The notes under the pieces were generated by a model. The model searched no databases. It worked only from the letters and a program-made list of their open reading frames with translations, and was not told where the DNA came from. From Streptomyces alboniger (GTDB lineage Bacteria; Actinomycetota; Actinomycetes; Streptomycetales; Streptomycetaceae), in assembly GCF_008704395.1 (NCBI RefSeq), contig NZ_CP023695.1:62001-126000 (forward strand): a DNA stretch of 64,000 nucleotides. The letters are read 5' to 3'. Numbering within the stretch: the first letter of the stretch is position 1; the number at the start of each line of letters is the position of its first letter. Below, piece after piece: positions 51,350 through 60,195 of the stretch. The translations under genes and the position numbers were made by a program.

Positions 51350-52624
51350 ATGCGCCCCATAAGACCCGTCAGCCGCATAGGCAGAGCGTTCATGGCCTGT
51401 GCGGCCTCGGCCGCTGTCGCCACGGTGGGCCTCACCGTCTCACCGGCCTCGGCCGCACCCACGAAGTCCGCAGCCACGCAGGTCAAACCCGGCGACGTCT
51501 GCACGGCGGCCAACCTCGGCACGCGCCGCCCGTACGTCAAGACGACCGAAGTCACCCCTGAGATCACCCACTTCAAGGGCTGGTACGTAACCCAGGGCAC
51601 CACCGGCAACCACAGCGTCACCACTAGCACCCAGACCACCATCTCGGTCTCCGTCGGCCTCAACGGCAACGTCCAGGGCAGCTTCGCCGTCGAGACCCTC
51701 GGCTCCGTCGGCGCGAGCCTGGGCCTGAATGTTCAGGTCAACTACACCTCCACCAGCAGCGAGTCGAACACGGTCAATTGGAACTTCTCCCGGCCCGGCT
51801 ACTACGGCGTCTACAAGGGCACGAAGAAGGTCACCGGCACGTACGGAAGCCTCAACTGCAACCGCGTCCAACAAGGCGACGGAGGGTGGGCGCTGAAGTG
51901 GATCGAGGGGCCCGGCAGCGGCAGCTTCACCACCTACACCACCCTTGAGGAAGGCGCGGTGCGCTGCGAGGACTCCGTGCCGGCCAACAGCATCATGGCC
52001 AAGGCAAAGGGCCTCCTCGATTGCGGCTCACCCGCCGCGAAGGCCAAGCACCCCGCGGGTGCGGTGGCCCCGACAGCGAAGCAGACGCAAGACCGCCTCC
52101 TGCACCGCAAGGCTCCCACCAGCGGCTCGTCCGCCCAACGGCCCAAGGCCCCCGGGCGTACCGCGCAAGCCGACCTGTCCTGCCAGGCAGGCGTCTACAA
52201 AATCGACGTCCCCGGTAAGCCTCTGAACTGGAGCGCACCGGCCCTGGCCAACGACGGCATCCGCTTGCGCCAATCCAATTGGACCAGTGCCCACCTGGAC
52301 AACTGGCGTCTGTGCAACGTCACGGACAACAACGGAGTTCTCGAGGCGACCTTGTGGAACTGGGGCAACGGCCGGTGCGCAGCCATTCCGGCGAACATCG
52401 CCAACCAGGAGCAGGCCTATCTGACGTCGGCCACGTGTGCAGAGGACGACCTCCAGCGGTTCTACATCTACCGCGACGTACCCGGCAGCTCGAAGATCGG
52501 TGTGCAGAACAAGCACACCGGCTCCATGTTGGGATACGACCGGTACGCGGACGGGGAGTTGATCCGCCAGTACTCCAGTGGCAGGCAGGACGGTTCGGGT
52601 ACGTTCACCCTGACCGGAGTCTGA
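51350..52624 (+). CDS. Secreted beta-rich protein with trefoil-like C-terminus
   Basis: A 424-residue exported protein. The signal peptide runs through AVATVGLTVSPASAAP. Residues about 70-180 are a Thr/Ser/Val-rich stretch (SVTTSTQTTISVSVGLNGNVQGSF and on) with alternating hydrophobics, as in amphipathic beta-hairpins of pore-forming or adhesive proteins. After a Pro/Lys-rich linker, residues 275-424 contain LWNWGNGRCAAIP and QNKHTGSMLGYD, suggestive of a ricin-B-like beta-trefoil that could bind sugars. Function is not known; the domain names are inference from pattern only. AGGGGGAAAGG lies upstream of the ATG. Confidence 0.8.
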   Translation: MRPIRPVSRIGRAFMACAASAAVATVGLTVSPASAAPTKSAATQVKPGDVCTAANLGTRRPYVKTTEVTPEITHFKGWYVTQGTTGNHSVTTSTQTTISVSVGLNGNVQGSFAVETLGSVGASLGLNVQVNYTSTSSESNTVNWNFSRPGYYGVYKGTKKVTGTYGSLNCNRVQQGDGGWALKWIEGPGSGSFTTYTTLEEGAVRCEDSVPANSIMAKAKGLLDCGSPAAKAKHPAGAVAPTAKQTQDRLLHRKAPTSGSSAQRPKAPGRTAQADLSCQAGVYKIDVPGKPLNWSAPALANDGIRLRQSNWTSAHLDNWRLCNVTDNNGVLEATLWNWGNGRCAAIPANIANQEQAYLTSATCAEDDLQRFYIYRDVPGSSKIGVQNKHTGSMLGYDRYADGELIRQYSSGRQDGSGTFTLTGV

Positions 52625-53128
52625 CGGCCCCCTCACCGTAGGCGGCCCCGCACGCACACCCAGCCCGAGGCCCTGCACCAGGTCCTCGCCTACAGCGGGA
52701 CGTTGACGGCCGCGTGGCGACTCTCGCACCTGGCTCACGATTCCGGCGGCGAGTTCCTTCTCAGGAGGGCAAGAAGCACTCCAGGGTCGGTACCCGCCCA
52801 ATGTTCAGCCGTGACGGCCTCGCATCGAGGAAGGATGCGGGGCCGTCGCGTTGAGAGTACGGCTGGTGAGGAACTGGGCGCCGTTCACCGCGAGTCCGGT
52901 TGTTGCGGAACACGCGTCCAGGCCTGCTGGTCACGCTGCTCGCTGGTCACTAATCCTCTACCGTTCCTTGGTGACTTCCCTCCCGCCTTCGACAGGAGCG
53001 CGGCAGGTTTGACGGTGAAGGAACAGCGGGTTCCCCCCCGGCATACCCGCGCCGCTGGTCCGTCACGGGCAGGGCCGGGGGGTACTCAAGGCCAATGGGT
53101 GTAGCTCTCCCAGGGGGACGCCTGGGGT
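52625..53128. other. Intergenic region with a hairpin
   Basis: About 500 bases without a credible gene, between the secreted protein gene and the ISKra4 remnant. Apart from the hairpin at 52813-52847 I see nothing in it. Confidence 0.4.
52813..52847. terminator. Hairpin, probable terminator
   Basis: Fourteen-base arms at 52813-52826 and 52834-52847 pair with one G-T type mismatch around a 7-base loop. It lies about 190 bases after the secreted protein gene and probably ends that transcript. Confidence 0.6.
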
Positions 53129-54618
53129 TCAGACCGTGAGGTCGTAGTCGTGCTGGTCAGAGGTGGAATAGAGCCGTTCGTGCTCGCGGGCGCGATGGAG
53201 GGCGAAGTAGGCGTCGAGGTCACCGTTGTTCTTCACCGCCCGGAGTTTGGGGACGGCCTCGGCGCCGCTCAGCCCCCACCTTGCCCCGATGATCTCCAGA
53301 CGATCGCCGATGAGATGCCTGCATGCGCCCTCGATCGGGCCGGTGGCGATCGGCCAGCCCTCGGCCAACGCGGTGTCGTAGCAGAGTTGGTCAAGGTGGC
53401 CGGCCAGGCAGCGGACGCAGGTGTCTGCGGCTTCGCGTTTCGCTCCGCGCAGGCCGGCCCGCTCCGCCTGCGCGGTAATCTCCGCGGCGGCGCGGCTGGC
53501 CCGGCCGTGGAGGATCGTGGTCAGATGCCCGGCGACCCAGGCTTAGGCTGCCGGGGTGCCGGGCCGGTGGAAGCTGTGCGCGGCAGCCCAGACGTACTCG
53601 CTGACGTGCACGATGTCGAGCAGGACCTGCACGGTGACCCCGCGCCGGTCGGGTTCGGCGCGGATCAGGTCGAGTTGGTGGCGTGCGCCGTCGACCAGGA
53701 CGACCCAGGTCCGCACGTGGTCGCGGTCGCGGGCCTTGGCCTGATCGAAGGCCGCGGCGATGGTGTGCTCGGGCGGGTGGATGACCGAGCCGGTCAACCA
53801 CTTCGCCCGCGATTTCGGTCCCGGGCGCGGAGACCGGAGGCCGCTGCGGCCCTCCGGCGGGGCGATGATGTCGTGCGGGCGCCGCGGGGCGGGGTCGGCG
53901 CCGAACACGCAGGCCAGCGTGGCCATCCGTTTGCAGTGCGGCTTCTCGCCTGGCGCCAGGCAGGTGCGCATCGCCCGCCGGGCCTTCAGGTGCGCCTTGA
54001 GCGTGGCCGACCGCAGACCGGACGGCCGCATCGCGATGCCCTTGCCGTCGACCTGGATCACCAGCGTCGTGGGAGCGGTCGACGGCGCCGGGACGCGACG
54101 GGCGTAGAAGCCGTCGATGTCAACGGCCGCGCAGGCGACCAGATATTCGGCCTGACGTTTGCCCGGGACCTTCCCGCACGGCAGCTCGATCGCCTCCTTG
54201 GCCTGGTCGTAGGAACCGCGCACCGCCTCGGCAACGGCGCGGCGGCGCAGGCCATGCGAGTGCAGCCCGGCGGGTAGCGACAGGTCCGCATCCAGGGGGC
54301 GGACGCTGGTCATCGACCTGCCCCGCCACGCGGTCCGCGGCCCACCTCGCGATGCGGGCGAACCTGTCCGTCCGCACCCCGGACCGCCGGGCGGCCGGCG
54401 CGTTTCCCCTGCTCGCGCTCGGCCCGCTCCCGCAGGTCGAGATGGGCCTGGAGCAGCAGCCGCAGCAGCTCGCGGCCCCGCGCCTCGATCAGGTCCTCCG
54501 GATCGCGGTGGGTCAGCGCGGCCGAGGCGGGGTCGGCCAACTCCTCGGTCAGGCAGTCGAAGGCCCTTGCGGCGGCGAACGGATCGATGGCGGGCAAGGC
54601 GTCGTAGGGTTCCGCCAC
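53129..54618 (-). pseudogene. ISKra4-family transposase, broken
   Basis: Three frame segments together resemble one ISKra4 transposase. The N-terminal part (54618-54310) has AREALLRLLLQAHLDLRE-like helices (actual: RGRELLRLLLQAHLDLRERA) then GADGQVRPHREVGRG. About 25 residues expected next are missing and the frame shifts at 54313. The middle part starts VRPLDADLSLPAGLHSHG and includes TTLVIQVDGKGIAMRP with the catalytic Asp. It is stopped by an in-frame TAA at 53545-53543, after which GPIEGACRHLIGDRLEIIGARW and the normal C-terminus follow. A deletion with frameshift plus a nonsense codon make it inactive. Confidence 0.85.
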
Positions 54619-54664
54619 GGTTCTTCTTTCGTGGGTGCTTAGGTCTGGCTGGTTACCTCCGAAG

Positions 54665-55140
54665 CTAGAGAGAAGAGCTTTTATCGTTCCGGGACTTCAC
54701 CGGTTCCACACCGTCGCCGGGGTGGGCCACCGTGAACCGTCCGGGCTCGTCCTCGGTCAGCCAGCCCCGCTCCACCAGCTATTTCAGCTTCCCCCGCGTC
54801 CCCTCGATCTTTCCGGTCACCGCGGGCAGCCCGATCCGCGGCACGATTTGCTCGGCCTGGCGCCAGTGCGGCACTGTGATCGCCTCGACCACCCGCACCC
54901 CAGGGTGCACCGGGTTCTCCGGCTCCGCGCCGCCGGCCACCGGTGCGGTCGCTCCGGACCCGCCCAGATCCATGATCACCTCTGCCACCGTCTCCGGGCG
55001 ATCCGCAGCCGCGACCATGCCTCCCGCTCGACCTCCAGACGGGCCGTCAGCCGAGCGAGCTCCGCTTCGAGCGCCTCCACCCGGGCCCGGGCCGCCGCCT
55101 CCCGCGCCTCCAACTCACCGATCAACGGCCCCATCAGCAT
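54665..55140 (-). pseudogene. Probable accessory ORF of the ISKra4-type element, broken
   Basis: Directly upstream of the transposase remnant on the same strand. The first 50 codons from ATG 55140 encode a coiled coil (GELEAREAAARARVEALEAE). A frameshift near 54990-55000 moves the sensible reading to RPETVAEVIMDLGGSGATAPV. A TAG at 54781-54779 interrupts what looks like a winged-helix end (LVERGWLTEDEPGRFTVA) that stops at 54665. Association with the IS is inferred from adjacency and matching decay; I cannot confirm the family. Confidence 0.6.
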
Positions 55141-55202
55141 CGCCTCCTCCACCTACACGGTGGAGACCCGACCACGCCGCCGCCCTCATGCGCAGTCGTA
55201 CG

Positions 55203-56135
55203 TCAGTCCGCCCGCTCATAGGTAAGGACGGTCTTCGGGTGGTTGCCGATCTTGCGTAGGCGCAGCGGGCCGTCCGAGGACTTCACGTCGAAGGAGTACT
55301 CGGTCTCCTCCGGCGGGCAGTTGACGGTCCTGGTGCCCTGATCGAGCTTGAAGTTGCTCATGGACAGGTCGTGCTGGTCGATGCCGGAGACAGTGGCGCT
55401 GCCCTTGCATCGCGGGCCGGTGCGGGACTCGATGACCACGCGTGCGCGTCTGCCCGGCTCGACCTGGTGGAGGGTCAGCTGCTGGCTGCCATCCCTGGCT
55501 CGCCACCGGCCCACGAACCAGGGGTGGATGGGCTTGTACTTCGTGGCCACCCCGGCGAATCCGGAGCCTTTGCGCCAGGTCAGCGTGGTGGTTTCCAGCA
55601 TGCTGGGATCGACGAAGTCCACTCGGGCGCCGCCGTCGCGGATGCGGGCCTTCGGCCAGGCGATGGTGTTTTTGGTTGGGTCGGTGGTCCAGGAGGAGAG
55701 GTCCCCGGTGGCGACGGCCGCGATCACCTCTTGGGGTTCTTCGCCGTCCCTGCAGTACGCGCCGAAGCCGGCCGCGAGCCACACGGTGTCCCGGTACGCC
55801 TTTGCCCTTATGCCGTGGCACGGTTTGGTGCCGGTCTCATAGACCGTCTTCCGGGCGGACCAGGCGTCGTCAGAGGCGTGGCGGTGCTGTGCCTCCAGGC
55901 CGCGGCGAGTGAAGCGGAGGGACACCTGCCGACCGTCGGACAGTTCGAGGACGGTGTGGTCGTCGTCGACCTCGACGACCCGTGAATCAGGCTTGTCCTC
56001 GGGTTCGCGGTGGGACTTCGTGTGCTTCGCGCTGCTGCCGGACGGTCCCCTGTCCGATTGCTCGGCGCAGCCGCCGACGGCTGCGCCGAGCATCAGCACC
56101 GCTACCGCCCACGCCGCTGCGCTCTTCGTTCTCAT
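55203..56135 (-). CDS. Secreted lipoprotein, function unknown
   Basis: A 310-residue protein with a lipoprotein signal: MRTKSAAAWAVAVLMLGAAV, then the lipobox VGGC with Cys near residue 23. A charged linker follows. The mature part is beta-rich with paired Cys (KPCHGIRAKAYRD, GAYCRDGEE, GPRCKGSATVSG, NCPPEETEY). AGGGGA lies upstream of the ATG. I do not recognise a family. It appears intact although it sits between IS debris and a pseudogene. Confidence 0.8.
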   Translation of the reverse strand: MRTKSAAAWAVAVLMLGAAVGGCAEQSDRGPSGSSAKHTKSHREPEDKPDSRVVEVDDDHTVLELSDGRQVSLRFTRRGLEAQHRHASDDAWSARKTVYETGTKPCHGIRAKAYRDTVWLAAGFGAYCRDGEEPQEVIAAVATGDLSSWTTDPTKNTIAWPKARIRDGGARVDFVDPSMLETTTLTWRKGSGFAGVATKYKPIHPWFVGRWRARDGSQQLTLHQVEPGRRARVVIESRTGPRCKGSATVSGIDQHDLSMSNFKLDQGTRTVNCPPEETEYSFDVKSSDGPLRLRKIGNHPKTVLTYERAD

Positions 56136-56609
56136 GCCGTGTCAGCTCCCCTGTACGCCGTGCCGCGATGCCCGGGCCGGTGGGTGGCACGAACTCGGCG
56201 ATGCTAGTCGGTGGGCGGCCCGCCCCGCTCGACCCCCGTCACAGTGCGGCCCCGGCGGTTCCGTCACTCGTCGAGGACGGCGGCGACCGCACCACCCATG
56301 AGACATCACCGCATACCAACCAGCCGGAACTTTGCCGAACCGGCGGGTTGAACCCGTCCCGCCTATGGTCTGCCAGAAGAGTTGAGAGTCCGTTTTTTTA
56401 TGCCGTTTTGTTCGCCATCATGCGTCTCAAAGCTTCACGCGTGACGCTCGTTTCAGAGGTGTGCGCGAGGAAGCACCAGCCCTACCGTCGGCGTGGCGGT
56501 TGCCGCACGCGCAGCGCCCCGACGGACGGATCGGCCGGGTGCGAGTTCAGCTACACGTGATCCCCGATCGTCGTGGTGGTGGGAGTTGGTCTCCTTCGGC
56601 TGTGCCGGT
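56136..56609. other. Intergenic region without recognisable genes
   Basis: About 470 bases of lower GC content than the surroundings, including a T-run near 56390. It shows only short frames. It should hold the lipoprotein promoter. Confidence 0.4.
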
Positions 56610-57283
56610 AGGCATTGAGGGACCTGGCAAGCATCGCGAGTGGTCAGTATGAGTTCGACGTCACCGCCCCAGCCGGGGTCGACGTGCAGACCACGGGCGA
56701 CCCCGTCATGCTCGAGATCTTCAACAACCTCTTCGTCTCGATCGCCGAACAGATGGGTCCCCCCCCCTCGCGGACCCGGCCCAGTCCGTCAACATCAAGT
56801 CGCCGTCGATAGGGCGAACCGCTCCGCGAGGATCGACGTCACCTTCGGCAACGAGCGCCACCAGTACTACAAGACCGTCGCTTCGGGCGCCGGGGCCGGC
56901 CCGGGCTGGGCCTAGGCGGAGCAGGCCCACATGCCCAACTCCCGCCTCACCGCCCCCGAGGTGCTGGAGCTGAGGCTGCCGGTACTCGTGGAGGAGTTCT
57001 CCGTACGCACCGGCAGCAGCGGCTCTGGTCAGCGGCACAGCAGAGACGGGACTGTCCGCAAGCTCCGCTTCCTCGGGCTCACGTCAGCACCCTTGCCGAC
57101 CACCACCGCGTCCCGCCCTACGGCATGGTCTGCGGTCCACCCGGCGCCTTGGGCGCCCACCGCATCCTGCGGGCCGACGGCACCATCACCCCCATGGCGG
57201 GCGCCGACTCCGCGACGGTCGGCCCGGTCGACCTGCTGGTCCTCGAAACACCGGACGGGGGCGGCCACGGCGAACCCGACTGA
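56610..57283 (+). pseudogene. 5-oxoprolinase / hydantoinase B remnant
   Basis: Two short pieces of one oxoprolinase-type protein lie in order. The first (56640-56765) reads DPVMLEIFNNLFVSIAEQMG, the typical start of the HyuB half. The second (about 56830-57283) reads YYKTVASGAGAGPGW, a TAG at 56912-56914, then NSRLTAPEVLELRLPVLVEEF, and finally PPYGMVCGPPGALGAHRILRADG to ETPDGGGHGEPD, the family C-terminus. The central several hundred residues are deleted and frames change more than once. It is clearly inactive. Confidence 0.8.
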
Positions 57284-57351
57284 ACGCTGCGGCGCGGCGC
57301 CAGCTTGTGGCAAAGTGGCGAGGGGAGCACGATGTCGGGGGGAGCGCCAGC

Positions 57352-57717
57352 ATGAACGTCACCATCGCCGAGGCCCGGGCGGCCGACGTCGCGCCCGCGG
57401 TGACCGAGGGCGAACTGCGCTCTCTCTGCCAGTGGTTGCGGAACGACAGCCGAGTACGACGCCACGCGGAGATCGCCCTGGGCGGGCCGGAACCCGACCC
57501 GGGCTCAATGGGATCGCCGCTGGAGTACGTCCAACTCTCCCTGGACACCGGCTTCGACCTCGCCAACCTGGCCGTCGCCTGGTTCACCTGGCGCGCCACC
57601 CGGCCCCGCCAGCCGACCCTCACCTTCGAACACGAGGGCGTCACCGTCACCTTGTCCGGCGAGGACCCGGAGACAGCCGCCCGGCTGCTCGAAGCCCTGA
57701 CCCGCCGCGACGGATGA
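57352..57717 (+). CDS. EACC1-like small adaptor (effector-associated constant component)
   Basis: A 121-residue protein. The layout fits the EACC1 family that accompanies caspase-like and other effectors in actinobacterial conflict systems: an N-terminal acidic segment with LRSLCQWLRNDSRVRRHAEI, a central SPLEYVQLSLDTGFDLANLAVAWFTWRATRP helix pair, and a C-terminal strand-rich LTFEHEGVTVTLSGEDPETAARLLEAL. GGGGGAG is 7 bases before the ATG. The stop overlaps the start of the caspase-PP2C gene by ATGA, so the two are made together. The family call is by pattern; function as adaptor or sensor is known only as prediction. Confidence 0.65.
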   Translation: MNVTIAEARAADVAPAVTEGELRSLCQWLRNDSRVRRHAEIALGGPEPDPGSMGSPLEYVQLSLDTGFDLANLAVAWFTWRATRPRQPTLTFEHEGVTVTLSGEDPETAARLLEALTRRDG

Positions 57718-60020
57718 CCGCACCCGCGGCTCCGGACAGATCGAGCGCGGTCCTCATCGGCGTCAGCCGGTTCGGCCATCTGCCCGAGCTACCCGCCGTC
57801 TCCGCCAACTTGACGGATCTCGCGGCGCAGTTACGCGATCCCGAGGTGTGGGGCCTGCCCGCCGACCGGTGCCATGTCGTGGCCGAGCCCGGCACCCCCA
57901 CGGCCGCCCTCACGCCCCTGCGCGCCGCGCTGGAACAGGCCCGGGACACCCTCGTCGTCTACTACGCGGGCCACGGCCTGATCGATCCCGACAGCGGTGC
58001 CCTGTGGTTGGCGCTGCCCGGTTCCCGCACGGGCGAGGCGGACACCGTCATGCCGTTCGACTGGCTGCGGCGGCCGCTGCTGCGCAGCCGGGCCGAGCGC
58101 ACCATCGTGATGCTCGACTGCTGCTACAGCGGACGGGCCCTGGGCATGATGGGCGCCGCGGCCGCCACCGACGCACTGGCCAGTGGGGCTGTGGTCGAGG
58201 GCACGTACCTCATCGCTTCCGCGGACGAGTCCAGCCAGGCGCTGGCCCCGCCAGGCGCCCGCCACACCGCCTTCACCGGCGAACTCATCGGCCTCCTCGA
58301 ACGTGGCCTACCCGAAGGGCCCGAGCTGTTCTGCCTCGACGCCCTCTACGGACTGCTGGCGACCGGGCTGCGGGCGCGCGCCTTCCCCGAGCCGCAGACC
58401 AGGGTCCGAAACACTGCGGGGGAGCTGCCGTTGTTCCGCAACCGGGCCCACGTACCTGTGCGTTCGCGCCCCTTGCTGCTGGGGAACCGGTACGAGGTGA
58501 CCGGGGTGGCGGCGGTGCCGTCCGATGCGGAGGCGGACAACCACACCGGCAGTGACACACTGTGCAACCGTGCGGTGGGCATCCGCATCATGCGGCCGAA
58601 CGAGGCCACCGACACCGCCAAACGGCAGGCGTTCACCACCCGGCTGCGCTCCCGGGCCCCGCTCAGCCACCCGGCGCTGGCCGTCGTACTCGACCACGGC
58701 AACGTGATGCGGGACGGGGTGAGCTGCCCGTACGTCGTCACCGAAGGCTTCGCCGGCGGCACCACCCTCGCCGACTGGCTCGGCCGCCCGCCGGACGTCC
58801 CGCGCGCACTGCGCGCGGCCGCCGAGATCCTGGATGCCCTCGACCACGCCCATCGGCACGGGGTGACCGGCTGGTACCTCGACCCCGCGCGGGTACACGT
58901 CACCAGCACCGGCCACATCAAGCTCGTCGACAGTCAGGGAGCCCTGGTGGCGGCCCTTCCGCACACCGACCTGGCCGCCGTGGGCGACATGCTGGACGGG
59001 CTGCTGAGCAGCGGCCTCGGTGGCTGGGGTCGGCTTTACCTCCTTCCGGATGTCTCGGATGCGCTCGCGAGGTTCGTCCAGCGCGCCCGCCTGATGGGCT
59101 ACCAGCAGGCGGGCGAGATGCGGGCGGAGCTGGAGGAGTTGCGCCGGCACAAGGCGTCTGCGGAGTCGAAGCGGTCCGCACCGGACCCGTTCATCGTGCC
59201 GCCACGGCCGGTCGAACCGCCGCGGTATCCGCGGTATGCGCTGACCACACGGTTCGCGGCCGGATCGCACAAGGGCCTGGTCCGCGAGGGCAACGAGGAC
59301 TCCGGATACGCTGGTCCCCGTCTCCTCGCCATCGCCGACGGCATAGGCAGACAGGCCGCCGGCGAGGTCGCCAGCTCCGAGGTGATCTCCACCCTCGTTC
59401 AGCTCGACGACGACGTACCCGGCTCCGACATCCTCATTACACTCGCCACGGCCGCGCAGCGCGCCAACGACCAGCTGCGCATGATAGTCGAGGAGGCCCC
59501 GCAGCTGGCGGGCATGGGCACCACCCTCACCGCCCTGCTGTGGAGCGGCCAGCGGTTCGGCTTGGTCCACGTCGGCGACAGCCGCGCGTACCTGCTGCGC
59601 GACGGCGTACTCACGCAGATCACACATGACCACACTCTCGTGCAGCGCCTCCTCGATGACGGCCGCATCACCGAGGAGGAGGCGACCACCCACCCGCAGC
59701 GAGGCGTGCTATTGCGCGCGCTGGACGGTGGCGAGCGCGCCGAACCCGATCTCTCGATCCGTGAGGCCCGGGCCGACGACCGCTACCTGATCTGCTCCGA
59801 CGGTCTCTACGGCGTCGTATCCCACCGGACCCTGGAGGACGTGCTGGTCGCCTATCAGTCACCGCACCACACCGTGCAGGAGCTGATCCAGCTTGCCCTG
59901 CGGGGCGGCGGCCCCGGCAACATCACCTGCATCGTCGTGGACGTCCTGGTCGAAGACGAGACCGTGTACTCGCAGGTCGACGACATCCCGGTCGTCGTCG
60001 GCGCCGTCGCCGAGAACTAG
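57714..60020 (+). CDS. Caspase-like protease fused to kinase-like and PP2C domains
   Basis: A 768-residue three-part protein. Residues 10-240: caspase-like (peptidase C14) domain, with catalytic His87 in YYAGHG and Cys137 in MLDCCYSG. Residues 258-500: protein-kinase-like fold, but degenerate. The usual HRDLKPAN loop reads GWYLDPARV, DFG reads DSQ, and the ATP lysine position reads VGIR. Residues 520-765: PP2C phosphatase with VREGNEDS, AIADGIG, MGTTLTALL, HVGDSRAYLLRDG and ICSDGLYG. The last metal motif reads GGPGNIT where GGxDNxT is usual. No membrane helix is seen. The ATG at 57714 overlaps the EACC1-like gene; the frame is open upstream but only through the oxoprolinase remnant. It may sense a signal through the EACC1 partner and cleave targets. 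Confidence 0.9.
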   Translation: MTAPAAPDRSSAVLIGVSRFGHLPELPAVSANLTDLAAQLRDPEVWGLPADRCHVVAEPGTPTAALTPLRAALEQARDTLVVYYAGHGLIDPDSGALWLALPGSRTGEADTVMPFDWLRRPLLRSRAERTIVMLDCCYSGRALGMMGAAAATDALASGAVVEGTYLIASADESSQALAPPGARHTAFTGELIGLLERGLPEGPELFCLDALYGLLATGLRARAFPEPQTRVRNTAGELPLFRNRAHVPVRSRPLLLGNRYEVTGVAAVPSDAEADNHTGSDTLCNRAVGIRIMRPNEATDTAKRQAFTTRLRSRAPLSHPALAVVLDHGNVMRDGVSCPYVVTEGFAGGTTLADWLGRPPDVPRALRAAAEILDALDHAHRHGVTGWYLDPARVHVTSTGHIKLVDSQGALVAALPHTDLAAVGDMLDGLLSSGLGGWGRLYLLPDVSDALARFVQRARLMGYQQAGEMRAELEELRRHKASAESKRSAPDPFIVPPRPVEPPRYPRYALTTRFAAGSHKGLVREGNEDSGYAGPRLLAIADGIGRQAAGEVASSEVISTLVQLDDDVPGSDILITLATAAQRANDQLRMIVEEAPQLAGMGTTLTALLWSGQRFGLVHVGDSRAYLLRDGVLTQITHDHTLVQRLLDDGRITEEEATTHPQRGVLLRALDGGERAEPDLSIREARADDRYLICSDGLYGVVSHRTLEDVLVAYQSPHHTVQELIQLALRGGGPGNITCIVVDVLVEDETVYSQVDDIPVVVGAVAEN

Positions 60021-60195
60021 CAACACCTTCTGTGACCCCGCATGAAGCCCTGCGCCACCTCGTCCCCCTCGCCGCTGTCCTGGCCGTCACCTGCTGTTCC
60101 GCCGTCGCGGAGGCCGGCACGGCGACCGGCTCGGGCCCGGGACCGGCGACACGGACAAGCCCGCGACCGGGCCGGACCACACCAAAGTCGGCGGG
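60021..60195 (+). other. Short leader between PP2C gene and eIF5A-like fragment
   Basis: A frame from GTG 60032 begins like a secretory or lipoprotein leader ([15 protein letters not shown]) but has no ribosome binding site and degenerates into Arg/Pro/Thr. It is in a different frame from the eIF5A-like fragment that follows. It could be the remains of the true 5' end of that gene joined by a frameshift, or unrelated. Confidence 0.3.

Noticed and set aside
56931..57713. Extended N-terminus for the caspase-PP2C protein (1,029 residues)
   Set aside because: This stretch covers the oxoprolinase remnant and the EACC1-like gene; the ATGA overlap at 57714 gives the natural start.
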